Shown: positions 44,544 to 53,423, counted from the first letter of the stretch. The stretch is 64,000 bases of DNA from Lysobacteraceae bacterium (GCA_021372495.1 JAJFUF010000011.1:62001-126000), one strand, 5' to 3'. Numbers and translations: made by a program. The notes: generated by a model not told the origin, from the sequence alone.

Positions 44544-46093
44544 GCGCCGTCCTTGGGCGCGCCGCCGGCCGGCGGCGGGCGCTTCTTCGCCCGCGCGCGC
44601 GCGATCGCGGCCAGCACCGCGTCCTTGCTGATCGGTGACGTCGGCGCGCCCGGCTGCGCCGACGCGGCGGCATCCGCGCGCTTCGCCGCGGAGCGCTGCA
44701 GGCGCTCGGCGCGCTCGCGCGCCAGCCGCGATTCGCGCGCGAGGAAGCGCCCGCGCGCGGCGTCGGCGCGCGCGCGCGCGTCGCCCTGCGCGCGCAGTTC
44801 GGCCTTGCCCCAGCGATACCAGTCCAGCAGCGGGATGTGCGAAGGGCAGGCGTAGGCGCACAGCCCGCACTCGATGCAGTCGGCCAGCGCGTGCGCCTGC
44901 GCTCCGGCGAGATCGTCGGCGCACAGGTCGGCGAGCAACTGCTGCGGCAGCAGTTGCGCCGGGCACACGCGCGCGCACTCGCCGCAGCGGATGCAGGGCA
45001 GCTCGGGTGCGTCGTCGTGCAGGTCGTGGTCGGCCAGCACCAGCACGCAGTGGGTCGCGGCGCTCACCGGCACGCCGTCGTGCGGCAGCGCGATCCCCAT
45101 CATGGGTCCGCCGGCCAGCAGCCGCGCCGCCCGCGCGGTGTAGCCGCCGGCCTGCGCGACCAGCCATTCCAGCGACGTGCCGATGCGCGCCTCGAAGTTG
45201 CCCGGTTCGGCGACGCCGGCGCCGGTGACGGTGACGATGCGCGAGGTCAGCGCCTCGCCGCGCGCGACCGCGCGCCAGGCCGCCGCCGCGGTGGCGACGT
45301 TGTGGCAGACGATGCCGATGTCCTGCGGCAGGCCGCCCGACGGCACCTCGCGGCCGGTCAGCGCCCGGATCAACTGGCGCTCGCCGCCCTCGGGGTAGCG
45401 CGTCGGCACCGCGGCGAGCGCGGCGCCCGCGAACGGCGCGTCGTGCAGCGCGATTTCCAGCGCGGCCAGCGCCTCGGGCATTGCATCCTCCACGGCGATG
45501 AAGGTGCGCGCCGCGCCGAGCACGTGCGCCAGCAGCGCGGCGCCGGCGACGACTTCCTCGGCGCGCTCGCGCAGCAGCGCCTCGTCGCAGGCGACGTAGG
45601 GCTCGCATTCGGCGCCGTTGACGATCAGCGTCGGCTGCGCCGCGGCGAGCTTGATCGCGCTGGGAAACGCGCCGCCGCCGAGGCCGACCGTGCCGGCGTC
45701 GCGCAGGCGTTCGAGCAGCAGTTCGCGCGGCGCCGCGCGCCAGTCGGCGATGGGCGGCAGGCGCAGCCATTCGTCGGCGCCGTCCGGTTCGATCACCACG
45801 CAGAGGCCTTCGCGCACCTCGGCGTCGGCCAGCGGACGCGGCTCGACCGCGACCACCGTGCCCGAGGTCGAGGCGTGCAGCGTCGTGCCGTGCGCGTCCC
45901 CGGCGCGGCCGATCGCCTCGCCGCGGCGCACGCGCTGGCCGTGCGCGACCAGCGCGCGTGCCGGCGCCTCGCCGCGCGTCGCCAGCGGAATCGCCAGTTC
46001 CGGCGGCAGCGGACAGGCGCGGATCGGCCGCGCCAGCGCGGCCTGCTTGCGCAGGTCGAGCCGCATGCCGCCGTGGAAGCGATGGATGCGCAT
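44540..46093 (-). CDS. rsxC: RsxC/RnfC electron-transport subunit
   Basis: A 517-residue cytoplasmic-face subunit that takes electrons from NADH. It starts with RIHRFHGGMRLDLRKQAA, then a biotinyl/barrel-sandwich-like region (ASTSGTVVAVEPRPLAD), the NADH/FMN-binding stretch GTVGLGGGAFPSAIKLA and NGAECEPYVACDEAL. Two [4Fe-4S] motifs follow, CIRCGECARVCP and CIECGLCAYACP. The C-terminal tail is short, Ala/Arg-rich, and lacks the long repeats of the E. coli protein. Start at 46093; an earlier ATG at 46129 is possible. Confidence 0.94.
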   Translation of the reverse strand: MRIHRFHGGMRLDLRKQAALARPIRACPLPPELAIPLATRGEAPARALVAHGQRVRRGEAIGRAGDAHGTTLHASTSGTVVAVEPRPLADAEVREGLCVVIEPDGADEWLRLPPIADWRAAPRELLLERLRDAGTVGLGGGAFPSAIKLAAAQPTLIVNGAECEPYVACDEALLRERAEEVVAGAALLAHVLGAARTFIAVEDAMPEALAALEIALHDAPFAGAALAAVPTRYPEGGERQLIRALTGREVPSGGLPQDIGIVCHNVATAAAAWRAVARGEALTSRIVTVTGAGVAEPGNFEARIGTSLEWLVAQAGGYTARAARLLAGGPMMGIALPHDGVPVSAATHCVLVLADHDLHDDAPELPCIRCGECARVCPAQLLPQQLLADLCADDLAGAQAHALADCIECGLCAYACPSHIPLLDWYRWGKAELRAQGDARARADAARGRFLARESRLARERAERLQRSAAKRADAAASAQPGAPTSPISKDAVLAAIARARAKKRPPPAGGAPKDGA

Positions 46094-46210
46094 GGACGGC
46101 GATTCTCGCAGGTTTACCGCCATGTTCATCCAGCCGGGGCACGGCGGCGTAGGATGGCCGAGCCGGCGCTGCCGGCATCGGTGCGCTGCAATCGATGGGA
46201 GGACCATCCG

Positions 46211-46510
46211 ATGATGTCCAAACCTCTGCGTTTCGCTTCGTGGGGCGTCGCTGCGGCGCTCGGCTTCGGCATCGGCATGGCCGTCGGCCACGCGCCGAGC
46301 GCGCGTGCCGCCGACCCGGTGGGGGCGCCGGATACGGTTACCGTGTTCGTGGGCGCCCACTTCGGCATGCGCGAGGATGGCGCCGCCAAGGCGCTCACTC
46401 GCAGCCACAGCGATTTCGCGGCGAGAGGCTATCGCTTCGCGTCGCTGGCGCCGTACGACGAGAACGGCGACCTGCAGGGCTTTTTCGTGACCTACACGCG
46501 TTCGCCCTGA
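46211..46510 (+). CDS. small exported protein inside the rsx cluster, unknown function
   Basis: A 99-residue protein with a signal peptide (residues 1 to about 33, ending PSARAADP). The mature part, about 65 residues, reads [20 protein letters not shown], then [22 protein letters not shown] and FFVTYTR. I do not recognise the family. GGGAGGA precedes the ATG. It lies on the plus strand between rsxC and rsxB, and its last 19 bp overlap the end of rsxB convergently. It is a gene of its own by signal peptide and ribosome-binding site. Confidence 0.68.
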   Translation: MMSKPLRFASWGVAAALGFGIGMAVGHAPSARAADPVGAPDTVTVFVGAHFGMREDGAAKALTRSHSDFAARGYRFASLAPYDENGDLQGFFVTYTRSP

Positions 46511-47046
46511 GCGCTGCCCGGTCGCGCCGGGCGCTGTTCGCGGGCGGCGCCCGGCGCCGCCACCATCGCGATGCAGTCGACCGGACAGGCCGGCACGCAC
46601 AGCTCGCAGCCGGTGCACAGCTCGTCCACCACGGTGTGCATCTGCTTCGAGGCGCCGACGATGGCGTCGACCGGGCAGGCCTGGATGCACTTGGTGCAGC
46701 CGATGCAGACGTCCTCGTCGATCAGCGCCACGGCCGGCGCCTTCTCGCGGCCGCACGCGGGATCGATCGGCCTGGGCTCGCGGCCGAGCAGGTTCGCCAG
46801 CGCGCGCACGCCGGCCATGCCGCCGGGCGGGCAGCGGTTGAGCTCGGCTTCGCCGCGCGCCAGCGCTTCCGCGTAGGGCCGGCAGCCGCCGTAGCCGCAC
46901 TGGCCGCACTGCGTCTGCGGCAGCAACGCGTCGATGGCGTCGACGGTGATTGCGCGGCGCGCCGCGCGCAGGCGCCGCTCGGCATGGCGCAACGCCAGCG
47001 CGAACGCGGCGCCGAGCGCCAGCGTCGTCAGCAGCGCGGCGAACAT
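46492..47046 (-). CDS. rsxB: RsxB/RnfB electron-transport subunit
   Basis: A 184-residue subunit with an N-terminal membrane anchor (about residues 4-20). The iron-sulfur domain with [15 protein letters not shown] binds the first [4Fe-4S] cluster, and the ferredoxin domain has [12 protein letters not shown] and [12 protein letters not shown] for two more. It passes electrons between RsxC and the membrane subunits. Its ATG shares a base with the rsxA stop (TGATG). Its tail overlaps the opposed small gene at 46211-46510. Confidence 0.95.
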   Translation of the reverse strand: MFAALLTTLALGAAFALALRHAERRLRAARRAITVDAIDALLPQTQCGQCGYGGCRPYAEALARGEAELNRCPPGGMAGVRALANLLGREPRPIDPACGREKAPAVALIDEDVCIGCTKCIQACPVDAIVGASKQMHTVVDELCTGCELCVPACPVDCIAMVAAPGAAREQRPARPGSAQGERV

Positions 47047-47624
47047 CAGCGGCCCATGCCGGCGAAGCCGAGGAAGGCCAGCGCCATCAGCGCGGCGGTG
47101 ATCAGCCCGATCGGCGCGCCGCGGAACGGCGCCGGCACGGCGGCTGCGGCCAGCCGCCCCCGCATCGCCGCGAACATCAGCAGCACCAGGCCGAAGCCCA
47201 GTCCCGCGCCGAGGCCCAGCGCCGTCGCGCCGACGAAGCCGTCGGGGCGCGTCGCGGCCAGCAGCGCGGCGGCGAGCACGGTGCTGTCGACGCCGAGCAG
47301 CGCCGGCCGCAGGTCCGCGCCGGCCGCCAGTGCGGGCGTCCAGCGGCACAGCGCGCGCGCCACCACCTGCGACAGGCCGACCGCCAGCAGGATCAGCGCG
47401 AACGGGCGCAGGAACTCCGCCTGCAGCGGATGCAGCAGCGCATGCTCGACCAGCCAGCCGGCCGCGGCGGCGAGGGTCAGCGTCAGCGCGGCGACCAGCG
47501 CCCGCGCGGCCACCGGCGCCAGCCGCGGCGGCGCGTCCAGCCACGGCTCGACGCCGAGCATGCGCGCCAGCACGAGGTTGTCGGCCAGCGCGGCGCCGAT
47601 CAGGATCAGGCCGAAGTCGGTCAT
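47046..47624 (-). CDS. rsxA: RsxA/RnfA electron-transport subunit
   Basis: A 192-residue membrane protein with six hydrophobic segments. It starts with [21 protein letters not shown], followed by [16 protein letters not shown] and [20 protein letters not shown], the two related halves of RnfA/NqrE proteins that hold the membrane iron centre. In most relatives the N-terminal motif has a conserved Cys (as in VLxxxLGxCP); here [10 protein letters not shown] has none, a point to check. It heads the rsxAB pair, divergent from the ClpP-like gene with 146 bp between. Confidence 0.9.
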   Translation of the reverse strand: MTDFGLILIGAALADNLVLARMLGVEPWLDAPPRLAPVAARALVAALTLTLAAAAGWLVEHALLHPLQAEFLRPFALILLAVGLSQVVARALCRWTPALAAGADLRPALLGVDSTVLAAALLAATRPDGFVGATALGLGAGLGFGLVLLMFAAMRGRLAAAAVPAPFRGAPIGLITAALMALAFLGFAGMGR

Positions 47625-47770
47625 GCGGACGGCGGAGCGGTTGCGGTGGGACGAATTATAGGCGCCGCCGTCGCGCTCCCCCGCGCACGGCGCCGTGCGG
47701 CGTTGCCGTCCGCGACTTGCGTGGCGACAATGGCGCCCCCATCCAGACAGCCCCGACCGAGGACGATCCC

Positions 47771-48373
47771 ATGGACAGCTACCTGCACAGCCTCGACGAG
47801 GGCGCAACCGCCGAGACGCCGGAAAAGAAGTCGCCCGACATCGAGCAGCGCCTGTTCAAGGCGCGCACCATCCTGATCTACGGCGGCATCAACCAGAAGC
47901 TGGCGGAGCGCGTCACCGCGCGCCTGCTGGCGATGCAGGCCGAGAGCGACGCGCCGATCACCGTCTTCATCAACAGCCAGGGCGGCCACGTCGAATCCGG
48001 CGACACGATCTACGACATGATCAAGTTCGTGAAGCCGGAAGTGCGCATCGTCGGCACCGGCTGGGTGGCCAGCGCCGGCGCGCTGATCTACTCGGCGGCG
48101 CAGCGCAAGAACCGCTACAGCCTGCCGAACACGCGCTTCATGCTGCACCAGCCGTCCGGCGGCGCCGGCGGCACCGCCAGCGACATCGAGATCCACGCCC
48201 GCGAGATCCTGCGCATGCGCGAGCGCCTCGACCAGATCTTCGCCCGCGAGACCGGCCAGCCGCTGGAGCGCGTCTCCCGCGACACCGAGCGCGACCACTG
48301 GATGACCGCCGCCGAGGCCAAGGAATACGGCCTGGTCGGCAACATCATCGCCAGCGCCGGCGAGCTGCCGTAA
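47771..48373 (+). CDS. ClpP-like serine protease (paralogue without ClpX)
   Basis: A 200-residue S14-family protease. The catalytic Ser101 lies in VASAGALIYSAAQ, where the usual ClpP motif is ASMGA. His126 is in RFMLHQP and Asp171 in RDTERDHWM, so the triad is present. The N-terminus lacks the canonical VPxVxE hairpin but has a Glu-rich MDSYLHSLDEG start. Such proteins are often annotated as ATP-dependent Clp protease subunits but are distinct from the main ClpP. GAGGA precedes the ATG. No clpX, clpA or trigger-factor gene is near. Confidence 0.8.
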   Translation: MDSYLHSLDEGATAETPEKKSPDIEQRLFKARTILIYGGINQKLAERVTARLLAMQAESDAPITVFINSQGGHVESGDTIYDMIKFVKPEVRIVGTGWVASAGALIYSAAQRKNRYSLPNTRFMLHQPSGGAGGTASDIEIHAREILRMRERLDQIFARETGQPLERVSRDTERDHWMTAAEAKEYGLVGNIIASAGELP

Positions 48374-48510
48374 CGACAGGCCTCCCCGCCCCGACCCGCT
48401 CTCCCGGGCACGGCTTGGGGGAGCGGGAGCCGCGGGGCGCCCTGCGCGCTTTCGGGCGTCCGGAAACCGGGGCGGCCCATGCCGGCCCCTTTCCCCTCGG
48501 GCGTCCCGCC

Positions 48511-50460
48511 TTATTTGGCCTTGGCGCCGCCGATGTTGCGGCTGAGGAAGTCGAGCAGCTTCACGTAGAACGCGCGGCGATGTTCTTCGGTGTAGAAACC
48601 GTGACCCTCGGTGGGGAAGTACAGGGTTTCCGGCGCATTGCCGGCCGCCTCCAGCGCCCGCTCCATGCGCCGGCTGTGCTCGATCGGCGCGCGCGTGTCC
48701 TGGCCGCCCGCCGCCAGCAGGACCGGATGCTTGATCCGCGCGGCCAACTGCGTGGGTGAAACCGCAGCCAGGGTGTCCGGGTCGCCCACCCAGTCGCGAA
48801 ACCAGGTTTCCAGGTCGGCGCCCTTGGCGGCGTCGTCCCGATACATCATCGGCAGGTCGTAGACGCCCACGTAACCCACGCCGCACCTGTACAGGTCCGG
48901 TTCGCGCGCCATCCCCATCATCGCCGCATAGCCGCCGTAACTGGCGCCGTAGATGCAGATGCGCTGCGGGTCGGCGATCTTCTGCGCGATGGCCCAGCGC
49001 GTGGCGTCGGTCACGTCGTCCTGCATGCGCGCGCCCCATTGCCTGGCGCCGAGGCTCTCGAAAGCGCGGCCGTAGTTGCCGGAGCCGCGGAAGTTGACGC
49101 GCAGCACGGCGTAGCCGGCGTCGGCCAGCAGTTGCACCTCCTCGTCGAACCCGGGCGAGTCCGCGATGCCGAACGGCCCGCCGTGCGGAAGCACCACCAT
49201 CGGCAGCCCCGTCCCCGCGCCCTTGGGCAGGGTGAGGTAGCCGTGCAGCACGACGCCGTCGCGCGCCTGCAGTTCCACGCCGCGGGTCGCCGCCATTTGC
49301 GCCGGGTCGAGCCAGAGGCGGCGGCTGAACACGCCGACGGCCGCCTTGGTTTTCCGGTCGTAGAGGTAGAAGTCGCCCGGATTCCTGTCGCTGGATACCG
49401 CGAACAGCACAAGCTGGCCGTCGGCCGTGCGCGAGGTGATGGTGACGCTCTGGCCGGGAAACGCGGCTTCCAGGCTGCGTTGCACGACCGCGTCCCGGGA
49501 ATTGACGTCGAAGAACGCGGTGCGTGGCGGATCCGACATGAATGCCGCGCCCACCGGAACGTAGTCGCTGCCCGAATACAGGATGTGGTCTGGATCGACC
49601 CGCTGGTCGCGCAGCACCTCGGTGCGCTGGCCGGTCGCGGTGTCGAACGCGACGATGGCATCCGGACCGGCAGCCTGCTCGACCTCCAGGAAGGCCGTGC
49701 GGCCGTCGGCGGAAAATCCCACGGGCCGCTCCGCGTGGCCGCTGGTTCTCTCGTCGTTGAGCGTGCGCCACGCCGCCTTGTCGTCGGCGCGATACAGCAA
49801 CTGGCTGAAGTTGCCCTTGACCTCGCCCTCGGCGAGGCGGACCACGCCCTCGGCGTCGGCGGCAAAGCGGGCGCGCCTCAGCGGCGCGCTGGCGACGGTC
49901 GTGAGCCTGCCGCTGTTCACATCCATGCGCGCGACGCGCGTGATCGGATTGATGCTGTAGGAGCTGATCGCGACCAGCACATGCTCGGCGTCGCGCGGCA
50001 GCGTGTCGATCAGCTCGGCGAACTGCAGGCTGCTGTCGTTGAGCAGGACCACGAAGTCGCCCTGCACGGATGGGTCGAGGTTGCCGACCAGTTTCCTGGC
50101 GCCGCTGCCGTCGGCGTTGAGCCCGAACAGTTCGCCCGTGGCCACCGGTTTTTCGAGCGGTCCGTCCTTCCTGGCCCAGGCGATGATGACGCGCTGGTCG
50201 CCGACCCACCTGAAATCGGCGACGGCCGAATGCGGCCCGGCCGTCGCCTTGGCGGTGACCTTGCCGTCCGCGCGGCGCGAGATCCACAGCACCGTGCGAT
50301 CGGGCAGTTCCACGGTGGCGGCGTAATAGGCGCCCGTGGGCGAAATCCTGATCTGGTCGTAGGTGTCCGGCTGCAGGTAGCGATCCACATCGACCTGCGC
50401 ACGCGCCGACGCCGCCCAGCCCATGGCCAGGCATGCGAGCCACATCCCTGCTGTTCGCAT
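48511..50460 (-). CDS. S9-family prolyl-oligopeptidase-like peptidase
   Basis: A 649-residue exported peptidase with a signal peptide (about 1-22, ending ASARAQ). The N-terminal 380 residues form a beta-propeller with repeated D-x-x-G blades. The C-terminal alpha/beta-hydrolase domain has the nucleophile Ser in GASYGGYAAMMG, Asp in GGQDTRAPI and His in EGHGF, the S9 (DPP-IV/acylaminoacyl) arrangement. It would cut short peptides in the periplasm. AGGGG lies upstream of the ATG at 50460. It is a single gene. Confidence 0.9.
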   Translation of the reverse strand: MRTAGMWLACLAMGWAASARAQVDVDRYLQPDTYDQIRISPTGAYYAATVELPDRTVLWISRRADGKVTAKATAGPHSAVADFRWVGDQRVIIAWARKDGPLEKPVATGELFGLNADGSGARKLVGNLDPSVQGDFVVLLNDSSLQFAELIDTLPRDAEHVLVAISSYSINPITRVARMDVNSGRLTTVASAPLRRARFAADAEGVVRLAEGEVKGNFSQLLYRADDKAAWRTLNDERTSGHAERPVGFSADGRTAFLEVEQAAGPDAIVAFDTATGQRTEVLRDQRVDPDHILYSGSDYVPVGAAFMSDPPRTAFFDVNSRDAVVQRSLEAAFPGQSVTITSRTADGQLVLFAVSSDRNPGDFYLYDRKTKAAVGVFSRRLWLDPAQMAATRGVELQARDGVVLHGYLTLPKGAGTGLPMVVLPHGGPFGIADSPGFDEEVQLLADAGYAVLRVNFRGSGNYGRAFESLGARQWGARMQDDVTDATRWAIAQKIADPQRICIYGASYGGYAAMMGMAREPDLYRCGVGYVGVYDLPMMYRDDAAKGADLETWFRDWVGDPDTLAAVSPTQLAARIKHPVLLAAGGQDTRAPIEHSRRMERALEAAGNAPETLYFPTEGHGFYTEEHRRAFYVKLLDFLSRNIGGAKAK

Positions 50461-50627
50461 GGGTTGCCCCTGTTTGAACCACCCTTCCGGCATTACAGCA
50501 CAGCCGAACCGGGTCGCGGCACCGCTCGGCGGAGCTTGCGCGCGGGCAAATGTCCGCGGTGCCGAACGTTGGGAGGCGGGCGGGGCCGGTCCGAAACGGC
50601 CGCGCCGGTTCCGAGCAAGGCGCCCGG

Positions 50628-52784
50628 TTATTTCACCGGCATGCCCGGCGCGGCGCCGCCGTCGACGTCGAGCAGGAACAGCTCGCTGCCGCCGCTGCCG
50701 GCGGACAGGATCATCCCTTCCGAGACGCCGAAGCGCATCTTGCGCGGCGCCAGGTTGGCGACGAACACGACGTGGCGGCCGACCAGCTTCGCCGGTTCGC
50801 CATAGGCCGCGCGGATGCCGGAGAAGATCTGGCGCTTGCCCAGTTCGCCGGCGTCAAGCTCGAAGCGCAGCAGCTTGTCCGAGCCTTCCACGAACTCGCA
50901 GGCCAGCACCTTGCCGATGCGCAGGTCGAGCTTGGCGAAGTCGTCGATGCCGATCGTGGCGGGGGTTTCGGCGGCGGACGGGGCAGCGGGCTTGGCGGTG
51001 TCGTTCATCGGCTTCTTGTCGTCTTTGCTCCCTCTCCCGCTGGCGGGAGAGGGCTGGCGTGAGGGGGTTGGCGCTGCGTTCTGCAGCGACTCCTTGGAGG
51101 CTTCGACCATCGCTTCGATCTGCCTGGGGTCGATGCGGGAGAGCAGGTGCTCGTACGGACGGATACGCGTCGGCAGCGCGAGCGCCAATTCAAAACTCAA
51201 ACGCTCGCTCACTTCGAATAGCGCCATGGCTCGCGCAGCCAGCGCTGGCATGACGGGCGCCAGATAGACGCTCAAAACGTAGAAGGCGCGCAGACAGTCC
51301 GAACAGACTTTGTGCAGCGCGACGCGTTGCGATTCGTCTTTGGCCAGCAGCCAGGGCTTTGCTTCATCCCACTGCTTGTTGACGCGATCTGCCCCTTCCA
51401 TCGCCAAGCGCACGACGCGAGCGAAGTCGCCTTGTTGGTAGCCGTCGATGATCTCTTCCAGCGATGACTGATGCAGCAGCGTCTCGATATCGGTATCCGC
51501 ATCCGAGAGGTCGAAGACCGGCTCGTTCAGTGCTCCGTCGAAATGCTTGGTGATGAACCCCGCCGCTCGGCTGGCGATATTGACGAACTTGCCCACCAGG
51601 TCCGCGTTGACGCGCGCGGTGAAGTCCTCGAGGTTGAGGTCGACGTCCTCGACGCCGCCGGAGCTCTTCGCCGCGAAGTAGTAGCGCAGGCACTCCGGAT
51701 TGAGGCCGGCGTCGAGGTAGGTGCGCGCCTGGATGAAGGTGCCGCGCGACTTCGACATCTTCGTGCCGTTGACGGTCAGGTAGCCGTTGACGTGCAGCGC
51801 GGTCGGCACGCGGTGGCCGGAGCCGTGCAGCATGGCCGGCCAGAACAGGCCGTGGAAGTTGATGATGTCCTTGCCGATGAAGTGGTGCAGCTCGGCGTCG
51901 CTGCCGGCGCGCAGGAAGTCGTCGAAACTGGCCGGCGAGAGGCCGTGCTGCCGGCCTTTCTCGCTGTTGCACAGCGCCTTGAAGCTGGCGAGGTAGCCGA
52001 TCGGCGCGTCCAGCCAGACGTAGAAGAACTTTCCTGGCGCGTCCGGGATGGGGAAGCCGAAGTAGGGCGCGTCGCGCGAGATGTCCCAGTCGCGCAGGCC
52101 GCCGTCCAGCCACTCGCGCAGCTTGGCGGCCACGCCGGCGTGCGCCACCGCCCGCCCGCCGGTGAGCCGTCCCTCCAGCCAGTCGCGCAGCAGCGCCTCG
52201 AATTTCGGCAGCTCGAAGAAGTAGTGCTCCGAGTCGCGCAGTTCGGGCGTGGCGCCGGAGACCACCGAGTAGGGATTGATCAGGTCGGTCGGCGCGTAGG
52301 CCTTGCCGCACACCTCGCAGTTGTCGCCGTACTGGTCGGGCGAGCCGCAGTGCGGGCAGGTGCCCTTGATGTAGCGGTCGGGCAGGAACATCTGCCGCGC
52401 CGGATCGTACATCTGCTGGATGGTGCGCCGGGCGATGTAGCCGCCATCGCGCAGGCGCGTGTAGATCAGCGTCGCCAGCGCGCGGTTCTCGGCGCTGTGC
52501 GTGGTGTGGTACCAGTCGAAGTCGACGCCGAACGCCGCGAAGTCGCGCTCGTGGCTGGCCTGGATGTCGCGGATGAAATCCTCGGGCGCGACGCCGGCTT
52601 TCTCGGCGGCCAGCATGATCGGCGTGCCGTGCGCGTCGTCGGCGCAGACGAAGTGCGTCTCGTGGCCCATCATGCGCCGCGCGCGCACCCAGATGTCGCC
52701 CTGGATGTAGCCCACCAGGTGGCCGAGATGCAGGTGGCCGTTGGCGTAGGGCAGGGCGCAGGTGACGAGGGTGCGGCGGCTCAT
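50628..52784 (-). CDS. metG: methionyl-tRNA synthetase
   Basis: A 718-residue class I synthetase that charges tRNA-Met. It opens with LVTCALPYANGHLHLGHLVG, including the HIGH-type motif HLGH. The zinc knuckle shows CPHCGSPDQYGDNCEVCG, and the KMSKS signature appears as TKMSKSRGTF. The C-terminal 105 residues are a tRNA-binding OB-fold (DLRIGKVLACEFVEGSDKLL) used for dimerisation. The linker between body and OB-fold contains a segment SRQPSPASGRGSK encoded by a palindromic repeat (51030-51053). Confidence 0.97.
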   Translation of the reverse strand: MSRRTLVTCALPYANGHLHLGHLVGYIQGDIWVRARRMMGHETHFVCADDAHGTPIMLAAEKAGVAPEDFIRDIQASHERDFAAFGVDFDWYHTTHSAENRALATLIYTRLRDGGYIARRTIQQMYDPARQMFLPDRYIKGTCPHCGSPDQYGDNCEVCGKAYAPTDLINPYSVVSGATPELRDSEHYFFELPKFEALLRDWLEGRLTGGRAVAHAGVAAKLREWLDGGLRDWDISRDAPYFGFPIPDAPGKFFYVWLDAPIGYLASFKALCNSEKGRQHGLSPASFDDFLRAGSDAELHHFIGKDIINFHGLFWPAMLHGSGHRVPTALHVNGYLTVNGTKMSKSRGTFIQARTYLDAGLNPECLRYYFAAKSSGGVEDVDLNLEDFTARVNADLVGKFVNIASRAAGFITKHFDGALNEPVFDLSDADTDIETLLHQSSLEEIIDGYQQGDFARVVRLAMEGADRVNKQWDEAKPWLLAKDESQRVALHKVCSDCLRAFYVLSVYLAPVMPALAARAMALFEVSERLSFELALALPTRIRPYEHLLSRIDPRQIEAMVEASKESLQNAAPTPSRQPSPASGRGSKDDKKPMNDTAKPAAPSAAETPATIGIDDFAKLDLRIGKVLACEFVEGSDKLLRFELDAGELGKRQIFSGIRAAYGEPAKLVGRHVVFVANLAPRKMRFGVSEGMILSAGSGGSELFLLDVDGGAAPGMPVK
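51030..51053. repeat. palindromic repeat inserted in frame in metG
   Basis: CCCTCTCCCGC-TG-GCGGGAGAGGG, a perfect 11-bp stem, lies inside the metG coding region in the poorly conserved linker. The same element stands between genes at 1521-1544. Here it is translated without breaking the frame as part of SRQPSPASGRG. Confidence 0.85.
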
Positions 52785-52863
52785 GCGAAGTCCAGAGCGA
52801 CAACGAATCGCGGATTATCGCACGCCGCGGCGCGGCAGAGGGCCGGCGCCGGCGCCCCCTCGC

Positions 52864-52885
52864 CATTCCGGCTTGCGCCGGAATG
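52864..52885. repeat. hairpin CATTCCGGC / GCCGGAATG
   Basis: A 9-bp perfect stem with a TTGC loop is followed on the plus strand by ACGTTTTTTTC. It looks like a terminator, but no plus-strand gene precedes it. The same words, in degenerate form, occur near 13158-13176 (CTCCGACTTGCGCCGGGATG), so a dispersed repeat is more likely. Confidence 0.5.
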
Positions 52886-52906
52886 ACGTTTTTTTCTTAC
52901 GCTTTT

Positions 52907-52973
52907 CCCGAGTCCCGAGTCCCGAGTCCCGAGTCCCGAGTCCCGAGTCCCGAGTCCCGAGTCCCGAGTCCCG
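52907..52973. repeat. 7-bp tandem repeat (CCCGAGT)9
   Basis: Nine perfect copies of CCCGAGT plus a final CCCG, 67 bp in all, end 4 bp before the stop codon of the DUF2147 gene (read on the minus strand, the array follows it directly). There is no variation between copies, so it is recent or maintained by slippage. Confidence 0.95.
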
Positions 52974-52976
52974 CCG

Positions 52977-53423
52977 CTACTGCTGCCGTTCCCACACCTG
53001 CGTGCGGCCGATCAGCGCGAAGCCGATGAAGCCGCGCACCTTCAGCTTGGCGCCGTTCTCGATCAGGGTGATCTTGCAGCCGTAGGTCTTGCCGTTCTTC
53101 GGATCGAGGATGTGGCCGCCGGTCCAGACGCCGTCGTCGTTCTGCATGTCCCAGATGATGGTCATGCCCTCGACCGGCTTGTTGTGGCGCTCGCCCGCGC
53201 ACTTGTCGCAGATCGGGTGCGGGCCCTGGTCGGACTGCAGCACCTGCAGCACCTTGCCCTGCAACACGCCGTTGTGTTCGGTGATCTCGACCAGCGATTT
53301 CGGCTTGCCGGTGACGTCGTCGATGGTCTTCCACACGCCGACCGGCGAGTCGGACGCGGCGAAAGCGTAGCTGGCGACGAACAGACAGGCGGCGACGAGG
53401 CCGCCGCGAAGCAGGTTGCGCAT
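52977..53423 (-). CDS. DUF2147 exported protein
   Basis: A 148-residue protein with a signal peptide (about 1-21, ending SYAFA). The mature part reads SDSPVGVWKTIDDVTGKPKS, then EHNGVLQGKVLQVL, ICDKCAGERHNKPVEGMTII and GGHILDPKNGKTYGCKITL. This is DUF2147, a lipocalin-like envelope family of unknown function. A CxxC pair (PICDKC) is present. GGAGGAAAGG stands before the ATG. A 7-bp tandem repeat array begins right after its stop. Confidence 0.9.
   Translation of the reverse strand: MRNLLRGGLVAACLFVASYAFAASDSPVGVWKTIDDVTGKPKSLVEITEHNGVLQGKVLQVLQSDQGPHPICDKCAGERHNKPVEGMTIIWDMQNDDGVWTGGHILDPKNGKTYGCKITLIENGAKLKVRGFIGFALIGRTQVWERQQ

Noticed and set aside
41608..47624. Assembly error as the reason for the split rsx cluster
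   Set aside because: The inserted genes have their own ribosome-binding sites, the flanking rsx genes are full length, and coding overlaps on both sides are intact.
52864..52895. Rho-independent terminator on the plus strand
   Set aside because: Hairpin and T-run are good, but no plus-strand gene precedes it. A related sequence elsewhere suggests a repeat.
52907..52973. CRISPR-like array
   Set aside because: The unit is 7 bp without spacers. It is a simple tandem repeat.
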